Origin: Aquitalea aquatica
GTDB lineage: Bacteria > Pseudomonadota > Gammaproteobacteria > Burkholderiales > Chromobacteriaceae
Assembly: GCF_013911085.1 (NCBI RefSeq)
Contig: NZ_JACERN010000041.1
Location: forward strand, 26,217-90,216
Direction: 5' to 3'
DNA: 64,000 nt
Program-made: the position numbers and the translations under genes
The notes under the pieces: model-generated
What the model saw: only the letters and a program-made list of their open reading frames with translations
What the model was told of the DNA's origin: nothing
Databases searched by the model: none
In this document: positions 54,488-61,346 of the stretch, piece after piece
How the letters are laid out: each line of letters begins with the position of its first letter
Numbering within the stretch: position 1 is the stretch's first letter

Positions 54488-57400
54488 ATGACAACAGCTG
54501 CCGCCCGTCCCGTCGCCGTTTTATCCGCTACTCCACAAAACGCCGCCAAAGTGCTTGAGCAAACCGGTCAGGATTTCGACAAATGGCTGCGCAGCATCAG
54601 CGACGGACATCTGTCGGTTGAAACGCTGAAAACCGTTGCTGCGGCTGTCCCGGTTGTGGGCAACCTGATTTCCATCGGCGATGTGGTCGTGGACGTGGTG
54701 GACATGTGCAACAAATCCAACCGCCGCGAAGAAGTCGACGTGTTCGACTGGCTGTTTCTGGGTGTGGATCTGGTTGGCGTGGTGCCGGCAGCCGGCGGTT
54801 TGTTCAAGGCGGGTGTTCGGCCAACGCTGAAGTTGTGCGCCACCAGCCTGCGGCGCGCTGGCAAGGATTGGGCCAAGGCGGAAATCGAAGCCGGCCTCGC
54901 CGCCAAGCTGATCTCCATGTTGCCGGCCAGTTATCGCAACTCCCCGGCCGAGTGGGTCAAGTTTGTCGACAGCAAAATCGAGGCGGAGCTGAAGGAGTGC
55001 GGGGCCAAGGGCGGCACGATGCTCAAGGGCTTCGCGGATTTGTTGACCAGCATGGGCACTGGCAAGTTCGGCAGCTATGTCGAGCAGCACGTACCGCACA
55101 CGCCGGTGCGTTACAACCTGGAAAAGACCAACGACGACGGATTATGGGGCACCATCAGCGCGCACTTGCACGCCATCAAGAAGGCGGCGGCCTCGGCAGG
55201 TCAGGAGGCGGCCAGCGGCATGATGGTAACGGCGGCACACGAGGTGGACGGCTTGTTGAAGGGCACCGCTTCCGCGCGTCTGATGCAGCGGCTGGGCGCG
55301 GCCATTGCCACTTGGGCGGCAAAGCTCGGCGAGATGCTGATGAAGATGTACAGCAGCCACCTCAAGCCCTTGTTGGAAAAACTGGCGCGCGCCTTTCTCA
55401 AGCACATGCCGGTCAAAGCCGGCGCGGTTGTCGGCAAATCCGTCAAGACGGTTAGCGCCAAAGTGGCGCAAGCCGGCAAGGAGGTGGCGGCCAGATTCGC
55501 GCCCAAGCAAAAACCGGCTCCGCCATGTGCTTGCGCCACCTCCGGGCATGCCATCGGTTACGCGTTTGGCGAGGAAACATTCGAACACACGGATTTCAGC
55601 TTGCCGGGCGTGTTGCCCATTGTGTGGAGCCGTCGTTACCGATCCGACTTTGCCGCCAACGACCAGCTTGGCGAATTGGGTGCGCGCTGGACCTTGCCTT
55701 ACCTCTCCCGCTTCGATATCGACGGCGGGCAGCTCAAATACCATGACGGTAGTGGCAGAACGCTGGAGTACCCGTTGTTGGCTGAAGGGCTTTCCCACAA
55801 AGACGCCATCGAAGGCTATACGCTGACCCGGCTGTCGGACACCTTGCTGTCGCAAGCCTTTGGCCATGATCTGATCCAGCTGTATGAGAAGCAGGGGGAT
55901 AGCTTCCGTCTCGCGATGATCAAGGATCGAGCCGGCAACAGCATTGCCATGGGCTTCACTCAGGGTCGGCTCTCGCAACTCATCAGCAGTGCAGGGCATG
56001 TGTTGGACATCAACCATGATGCCGCTGGCCGAATTGTCGCCGTTGCGCTGCGCAATCCGGAGACAGGTACCGGCGGCAGAGTGCTGGCGCGCTATCGCTA
56101 TACCGAGATCAATCCGCTGATGGCGGATGCCGGGGACCTGGTGGAAGCCTGGGATGAGAATGACCAAAGCTGGGCTTATCAGTACAGCCATCACCTTGTT
56201 ACCCGCTACACCGACCGCACGGGACGCAGCATCTCGCTGGAATGGGACGGCATTGACAGCGAAGCGCGTGCGGTTCGCGAATATGCTGATGACGGCAGCC
56301 TCGAAGTGCGCCTGGCCTGGGACGACAATATCGATCTCACGTACGTGACAGACGCCTACGGCCGCACCACGGAGTACTACTTCGACGAAAAGGGCTACAA
56401 CTACCGCATCGTCTATCCCGACCACAAAGAAGAGTGGTTCGATTTCGATGAAGACAAGCGGCTCATCAGCCATGTGCACCCTGACGGTAGCGAAGACCGC
56501 TTCAGCTATGACGACAGGGGCAATATGGTGCTGCACGAGCGTCGGGACGGCAGCGAAGTGGCTTTTGCCTACGACGACCAGGACAACCTGATTGAAATCA
56601 CCGACCCCCTGGGCGAGAAATGGCTGCGTGCCTACGACGACAAGGGGCAACTGATTGAAGAGACCGATCCGCTGGGTCACAAAACCAAGTACGCCTACAA
56701 CGAGCAGGGCCTGCCGGTTGCCGTGACCGACGCCAAAGGCGGCGCTAAAAAGATCAGCTATCGTCCGGATGGCCTGCTGGAAAGCTATACCGACTGTTCT
56801 GGCAGCCTTACCCAATGGCAATACGATGAGCGTGGGCGCTCGGTACTCGTCATCAATGCCATGGGCAGCGCCACCCGCTACCAGTACGGCGATAATGGTG
56901 GCCTGCGCGCTATCGTGTCGCCAGATGGCCAGGCCACCCAACTGGAGCACGATGCCGAATCCCGCCTGCTCAAGATCACCGACCCGCTGGGCCGCAGCAC
57001 ACATTACGACTACGACAAGGCCGGGCGTCTGCAAAGCCGTACCGATGCCAACGGCCACGCACTGGCCTACCGCTACGACAAACTGGGCCGGCTGATTTCC
57101 CTGCGCAATGAAAACCACCGTCACTACCTGTTTGAATACGATGAAGGCGGACGGGTGATTGCGGAAACCGGCTTCGATGGTGCCGTCACCCGTTACCGTT
57201 ACGACGCCGCCGGCCGACTGGTGGAACAGCAAGAAGGCGATGTCGCCACCCACTACCGCTACGACCGCGCCGGTCGCCTGATCGAACGCAGCGCGCCGGG
57301 CAGCAAGGAAAACTTCGGCTACGACCCGGCCGGCCGCCTGTTCAAAGCCAAGAACCGCTATGCCAGCCTGCGCTGGGTTTACGACCCGGTCGGCAATGTC

Positions 57401-59074
57401 AGCGAAGAACACCACGGTTACCATGTCGCCGGCCTTCGGCAAACCTTCCGCTGGCGGCATGAGTACGACGAACTGGGCAACCGCATCGCTACGCTCCGCC
57501 CGGATGGCCATCGCCTGGACGTACTCAATTACGGCAGTGGCCATGTGCATGGCCTGCTGTTCGGTCAGCACGACATCCTGAATCTGGAGCGCGACAAACT
57601 GCACCGCGAAACCCAACGCACATTGGGCAATAGCTTGCAGCAAACCCTGGCCTACGACAAAGCCGGCCGCCTCAGCAGCCAGCGCCTGAGTGGTGCCACC
57701 CGGTGGAGCCGCCAGTACCAGTACGATGCCGCCGGCCAGCTCACCGGCATTGCCGACAATCGCAGCGGTCAGACCAACTACCGTTACGACCCGGTAGGCC
57801 GCCTGCTGGAGGCCGCCACCCCCAAAGGCGTAGAAAGCTTCCGCTTCGACCCGGCCGGCAACCTGCTGGACAACACACCGACAGCCGACGGCCATCAGGA
57901 CAACAGCCTGCTGGGCAATCTGCTGAGCCACTACGCCGGCCGTCACTATCGCTACGACAGCCGTGGCAACCTCATCGAAAAGCGCGTCAACGGCAGCCTC
58001 ACCCAGCTGGAATGGGACGGTTATAACCGCCTGAGCCGGCTGATAGCGCCGGGTGGCGACAGCACCGAATACCGCTATGACCCGCTGGGCCGCCGTATCG
58101 CCAAGCTCAGCCAGGGCAAGACAATCCTGTACGGCTGGGATGGTGACGTACTGGCGTTTGAAACTCATGACGACACTGCGGTGCATTACCTGTTCGAACC
58201 CGGCAGCTTCATCCCGCTGGCCCAGGTACACACCGACGCTATCCAGGGCGTGAAAGTGCCGGCATGGAACCAGTACAACCCCTACGACCCAGAACGCGAC
58301 CCGCTGCTGCAGGCAGGGCCGGAACCATCAGCCCCGCGCGCGGTGTACTACTACCACGCCGACCACCTCGGCACTCCGCAAGCGCTCACCGACGCGCAAG
58401 GCCAGTTGGCACTGGAGATGGATTACCAGGCCTGGGGCGAAGCACGGGAAGTGATTGCCGAGGCGGCGGCCTCCGCCGGCATCCGCAACCCCTTCCGCTT
58501 CCAAGGGCAGTATCATGACGACGAATCAGGGCTGCACTACAACCGCTATCGCTACTATGATCCGGAGATAGGGCGGTTTATTTCGCGGGACCCGATTGGG
58601 TTGTTTGGTGGGTTAAATATCCATAAATATGCAGATAACCCAATTGAGTGGGTTGACCCTTGGGGCTTGAAAAAGGCAGGCGGTAGTTGTGCTTTGGATA
58701 AAAGTCTGGCAGGTGTTAAGGGTGATAAAAAGCAAGCTCAGCACATAATTCCTCAAGAAATATGGAATAAAAATGAGAATTTTTTTGATGATATTGGTAT
58801 GGCTGGGATGAGAGATCATCGGTCGAATGGAGTTCTAATGCCTGATAGTCAGTCTGGAGCGGTTTCGGCAAATAGGAAGTATTATCATAATGGTTCTCAT
58901 GCTAATTATTCGAGGTCTGTTGATGCAGATGTCAGTGTAATTAGAAGAAACTATGAGACTGGTCGAATTTCAGCAGCTGAGGCTCGGGTGAGAATAGGCA
59001 GATTGCAGGATGAGCGAAGGTCGCAAATGAGATCTCCTTTGGTAACGGGAACTTGTCCGGAAAGGCTAAGTTAA
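54488..59074 (+). CDS. T6SS RHS effector with C-terminal AHH-like nuclease domain
   Basis: A 1528-residue RHS-repeat toxin. Residues 1-345 hold two hydrophobic segments (about 51-71 and 88-107) and no PAAR motif. A DUF6531-like start follows (CACATSGHAIGYAFGEE from C347), then dozens of YD repeats that build the RHS cage. The core ends with the self-cleavage boundary DPIGL (from D1368) through DPWGL (1390-1394). The last 134 residues are the toxin: KQAQHIIPQEIW and a later HNGSHANYS resemble the AHH family of HNH/endonuclease VII nucleases, with Gln1418 replacing the first histidine. GC content drops sharply at the toxin tip, a sign of exchange. Confidence 0.92.
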   Translation: MTTAAARPVAVLSATPQNAAKVLEQTGQDFDKWLRSISDGHLSVETLKTVAAAVPVVGNLISIGDVVVDVVDMCNKSNRREEVDVFDWLFLGVDLVGVVPAAGGLFKAGVRPTLKLCATSLRRAGKDWAKAEIEAGLAAKLISMLPASYRNSPAEWVKFVDSKIEAELKECGAKGGTMLKGFADLLTSMGTGKFGSYVEQHVPHTPVRYNLEKTNDDGLWGTISAHLHAIKKAAASAGQEAASGMMVTAAHEVDGLLKGTASARLMQRLGAAIATWAAKLGEMLMKMYSSHLKPLLEKLARAFLKHMPVKAGAVVGKSVKTVSAKVAQAGKEVAARFAPKQKPAPPCACATSGHAIGYAFGEETFEHTDFSLPGVLPIVWSRRYRSDFAANDQLGELGARWTLPYLSRFDIDGGQLKYHDGSGRTLEYPLLAEGLSHKDAIEGYTLTRLSDTLLSQAFGHDLIQLYEKQGDSFRLAMIKDRAGNSIAMGFTQGRLSQLISSAGHVLDINHDAAGRIVAVALRNPETGTGGRVLARYRYTEINPLMADAGDLVEAWDENDQSWAYQYSHHLVTRYTDRTGRSISLEWDGIDSEARAVREYADDGSLEVRLAWDDNIDLTYVTDAYGRTTEYYFDEKGYNYRIVYPDHKEEWFDFDEDKRLISHVHPDGSEDRFSYDDRGNMVLHERRDGSEVAFAYDDQDNLIEITDPLGEKWLRAYDDKGQLIEETDPLGHKTKYAYNEQGLPVAVTDAKGGAKKISYRPDGLLESYTDCSGSLTQWQYDERGRSVLVINAMGSATRYQYGDNGGLRAIVSPDGQATQLEHDAESRLLKITDPLGRSTHYDYDKAGRLQSRTDANGHALAYRYDKLGRLISLRNENHRHYLFEYDEGGRVIAETGFDGAVTRYRYDAAGRLVEQQEGDVATHYRYDRAGRLIERSAPGSKENFGYDPAGRLFKAKNRYASLRWVYDPVGNVSEEHHGYHVAGLRQTFRWRHEYDELGNRIATLRPDGHRLDVLNYGSGHVHGLLFGQHDILNLERDKLHRETQRTLGNSLQQTLAYDKAGRLSSQRLSGATRWSRQYQYDAAGQLTGIADNRSGQTNYRYDPVGRLLEAATPKGVESFRFDPAGNLLDNTPTADGHQDNSLLGNLLSHYAGRHYRYDSRGNLIEKRVNGSLTQLEWDGYNRLSRLIAPGGDSTEYRYDPLGRRIAKLSQGKTILYGWDGDVLAFETHDDTAVHYLFEPGSFIPLAQVHTDAIQGVKVPAWNQYNPYDPERDPLLQAGPEPSAPRAVYYYHADHLGTPQALTDAQGQLALEMDYQAWGEAREVIAEAAASAGIRNPFRFQGQYHDDESGLHYNRYRYYDPEIGRFISRDPIGLFGGLNIHKYADNPIEWVDPWGLKKAGGSCALDKSLAGVKGDKKQAQHIIPQEIWNKNENFFDDIGMAGMRDHRSNGVLMPDSQSGAVSANRKYYHNGSHANYSRSVDADVSVIRRNYETGRISAAEARVRIGRLQDERRSQMRSPLVTGTCPERLS

Positions 59075-59081
59075 GGTTTTT

Positions 59082-59735
59082 ATGAAAAAATACTATTTGG
59101 CAGTGATGAGTGAGAGTGATGGGTGTGTTTCCGGTTTTTATTCTGCAATATTGGTTGATGGTGTAGATAAGGATAGCCTTCAGCACTATGGTAAAAAACC
59201 GTGGTATGCTGGTCCTAAGAGATTTGGTGGGAAATTGATGCCATTTCCTGATGGCCTGACTTTGATAGTTAATAAGGATTGTTGTGAATGCGATATCAGA
59301 AGAGGGTCGGATTATTTCTATGTTTTTAGTGAGAGATTTTTAAATATAATTAAAAATTATAAAACTAGTTTTGATGAAATTAAGCAGATTGTTCGAGTAG
59401 TAAAAGGTCAAGTCAAGTCAGATGGCGGCTTGTTTTTTGTGGGTAGAACAAAAAGAATTTCCATGGCTGATGTTGTGGATTTTAAGTGTAGCAAAATGGC
59501 AGGTGAGTTTAATGATATGTTTGAAGTGCTCAGAGTTCGTGCTGATTTTGATTTTGACATGTTTGATATGTTTGATGCAGCAACTGGTCAATTGAGCTTG
59601 GTCGTGTCTGAGGAGTTGGTTTCGGACCTGCAGGAGGTTGATCTAAAGGGAGTTCATTTCATACCGATTGATGATCTTGTATTCAATACGCTGCAGGATT
59701 TTAGATTGAATAGTATGAGATATTATCCAGTTTGA
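59082..59735 (+). CDS. Probable immunity protein (imm11/DUF1629-like)
   Basis: A 217-residue acidic, AT-rich-coded protein starting 8 bp after the RHS toxin stop, with a TAAGG Shine-Dalgarno. The C-terminal VDLKGVHFIPIDDL pattern resembles the imm11 (DUF1629) family, often found after AHH-type toxins. It has no signal peptide, which suits neutralising a cytoplasmic nuclease. It should bind the toxin tip of the adjacent RHS protein. The family call is by eye; the immunity role rests mainly on position. Confidence 0.75.
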   Translation: MKKYYLAVMSESDGCVSGFYSAILVDGVDKDSLQHYGKKPWYAGPKRFGGKLMPFPDGLTLIVNKDCCECDIRRGSDYFYVFSERFLNIIKNYKTSFDEIKQIVRVVKGQVKSDGGLFFVGRTKRISMADVVDFKCSKMAGEFNDMFEVLRVRADFDFDMFDMFDAATGQLSLVVSEELVSDLQEVDLKGVHFIPIDDLVFNTLQDFRLNSMRYYPV

Positions 59736-59831
59736 TGGTTGTGTGTTGATTTTGGTGACTGGGGTTTATATGGACATCCACCATTTTACCTTATTACTTA
59801 AGATGATGTGGGTTATTGACTAGGGTTTGGC

Positions 59832-60326
59832 GTGTTTAATTCAACGGAAAGTCAAACGGCTTGTCTAATTAATGTGTACGCTGGACATGACGATTTAGGG
59901 CCCGTGTATGAGGAACTGCCTGCGATCCCCGTTGGGGATGGTTGCTACGAGTTACTGTCGTCGCCTGGCTTGGCATTAAATATGGCGAAAGCAGATTTGA
60001 TTCGTATAGAGAAGATAGATCAACCAGCAGTTGTATTGAGGCGGGGTGGGAATTTTTGCATACAAATTTATGCTGATGAAATTGCTGATGAAGAGATTGA
60101 ACGGCTGAATCAAACTGTGTTAAGCGAATTGGGTGGTAGTCTGGATGGTGTAAATGGTGGGAATCTGGCTCTTTCTGTTCCGTCAAGTAATGATATTCAG
60201 ACTATTAATAGGTTTTTTGATGGTTTTAAATCGAGAGTTGGTGTGGAATGGTATTGCGCTAATGTTTATAAGAATTTTGAGGACCCTGCAGATGAGACGC
60301 TGTTGGATTGGTGGGTCAAGCATTGA
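59832..60326 (+). CDS. DUF4265 domain protein, possible second immunity or accessory factor
   Basis: A 164-residue protein read from a GTG at 59832. The pattern YELLSSPGLALNMAKADLIRIEKID...VVLRRGGNFCIQIYADE resembles DUF4265. Members often lie in polymorphic-toxin loci as immunity-like proteins, though a function has not been proved to my knowledge. It shares the low GC content of the toxin tip and imm11-like gene and sits 96 bp after the latter on the same strand. It is probably part of the same acquired cassette, either an orphan immunity gene from an earlier toxin tip or a helper of the present pair. Confidence 0.7.
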   Translation: MFNSTESQTACLINVYAGHDDLGPVYEELPAIPVGDGCYELLSSPGLALNMAKADLIRIEKIDQPAVVLRRGGNFCIQIYADEIADEEIERLNQTVLSELGGSLDGVNGGNLALSVPSSNDIQTINRFFDGFKSRVGVEWYCANVYKNFEDPADETLLDWWVKH

Positions 60327-60367
60327 TGGTTATTTAAGCAGAATTTGGGAGTAGGTTGGACCGTTTC

Positions 60368-60393
60368 GCAATCAACTGCTTACGGTTGATTGC
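60368..60393 (+). terminator. Possible terminator of the RHS-immunity transcript
   Basis: A perfect 9-bp stem (GCAATCAAC / GTTGATTGC) with an 8-nt loop lies 42 bp after the DUF4265 stop. It is followed only by TGGTTTG, so termination may be weak or Rho-assisted. Confidence 0.45.
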
Positions 60394-60455
60394 TGGTTTG
60401 TCATGACCGGTGCTGGCCGCAGCATTTGTGCTATGAGGCAATTGCCCGGCCTGCA

Positions 60456-60481
60456 GACAAAAAAACACCCCGCCAGCGGGG
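60456..60481 (-). terminator. Intrinsic terminator on the minus strand
   Basis: Read on the minus strand, CCCCGC-TG-GCGGGG is followed by TG and seven Ts. It lies about 255 bp after the stop of the FixJ-like gene, so that operon would carry a long 3' untranslated region containing the inverted repeat at 60613-60657. Confidence 0.8.
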
Positions 60482-60612
60482 CTGGTCGGGGTCTGCAATG
60501 TCAGAGCCAGGCTCCGACGGAGGGTTAACTTTCACCCCATGTCATCGCCGTGCGCGAATTGCTGTGGGTCGGGGTCAAGAAAACGACCAGCAGCAGGGTG
60601 AGCGCACATCAT

Positions 60613-60657
60613 ACTGATCAGAACTATCTGTTTCTATTAGGGATAGTACTGATCAGT
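60613..60657. repeat. 16-bp inverted repeat with embedded CTGATCAG palindromes
   Basis: ACTGATCAGAACTATC (60613-60628) and GATAGTACTGATCAGT (60642-60657) are complementary at 15 of 16 positions around a 13-nt spacer. Each arm contains the 8-bp palindrome CTGATCAG, with centres 35 bp apart. No T tract follows on either strand, so it is not a typical terminator. It may be a protein-binding site, an RNA hairpin in the 3' region of the two-component transcript, or a remnant of a mobile element end. Confidence 0.6.
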
Positions 60658-60737
60658 CGGCAAGCTGCCGTTGCCGGCCATGCCGGATCGAGCTTGTCCG
60701 CCCGGTGTCGTCAGCCGGTATCTGCCGATGGCCAGAT

Positions 60738-61346
60738 TTAGCGATGCGCCATCACGGCCTGCACCAGGTCGGCAATCGAGCGTACTTTCATCTTGTCCAT
60801 CATCTTGCCGCGGTGGGCTTCCACCGTTTTGATGCTGATGCCCAGTTCGTCGGCAATCACCTTGTTCATTTTGCCTTCCACCACCTTGTCCAGTACTTCG
60901 CGTTCGCGGCTGGTGAGCGAGGCCAGGCATTCGGCCAGGCGGTCGCGGGCGGCGCTGCTGGCTTGCTGCTGCTGGCTGAGCGACAGTGCGCTGTCGACGG
61001 CGGTGAGCAGGGCTTGCTGGTTGAACGGTTTTTCCAGGAAGTCGTGTGCGCCACGTTTGACGGCCTGCACCGCCATTGGCACGTCGCCATGCCCGGTAAT
61101 GAAGATGACCGGCCAGGGGTTGTGGCGGGCACTGAGTTCGTCGAACAGTTCCAGCCCGCTCATGCCGGGCATGCGGATGTCCACGATCAGGCAGCCGGCG
61201 CCCTGTGGCTGGAAGTTTTCCAGCAGGGCTTCGGCACTGTCATGACAGGAGATGGCGTAATCGTGGCTTTCCAGCAGGAAAACCAGCGAATCGCGGAAAG
61301 CTTCGTCGTCGTCGACGATGTGAACGTGAGGAGAGCTGGCACTCAT
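60738..61346 (-). CDS. FixJ-family response regulator (DctR/TtrR-like)
   Basis: A 202-residue regulator with a receiver (acidic D12-D14, phosphoacceptor D56 in CLIVDIRMPGMSG, lysine in LEKPF) and a FixJ/NarL helix-turn-helix (LTSREREVLDKVVEGKMNKVIADELGISIKTVEAHRGKMMDKM). The linker is glutamine-rich. The gene overlaps the kinase gene by 4 bp (ATGA) and is second in the operon. Such pairs control C4-dicarboxylate uptake, nitrogen fixation or tetrathionate respiration. No target gene is in the window, so the exact role is open. Confidence 0.94.
   Translation of the reverse strand: MSASSPHVHIVDDDEAFRDSLVFLLESHDYAISCHDSAEALLENFQPQGAGCLIVDIRMPGMSGLELFDELSARHNPWPVIFITGHGDVPMAVQAVKRGAHDFLEKPFNQQALLTAVDSALSLSQQQQASSAARDRLAECLASLTSREREVLDKVVEGKMNKVIADELGISIKTVEAHRGKMMDKMKVRSIADLVQAVMAHR

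Larger units (their letters stand above)
60327..60737. other. Gene-free convergent region with hairpins
   Basis: These 411 bp separate the plus-strand toxin cassette from the minus-strand two-component operon. No coding region was supported. It holds a 9-bp hairpin (60368-60393), a minus-strand terminator (60456-60481) and a large inverted repeat (60613-60657). The composition returns from AT-rich to GC-rich within it, so it probably contains the right border of the acquired segment. Confidence 0.6.

Noticed and set aside
55142..58231. A 1029-codon open frame on the minus strand
   Set aside because: It is antisense to the RHS YD repeats. The valine-rich translation comes from the repeated sense codons, and no family or start signal supports it.
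58589..60400. Mobile element carrying the toxin cassette
   Set aside because: The base-composition shift suggests transfer, but no transposase, integrase or flanking direct repeat was found. Homologous recombination at the RHS core is the simpler explanation.
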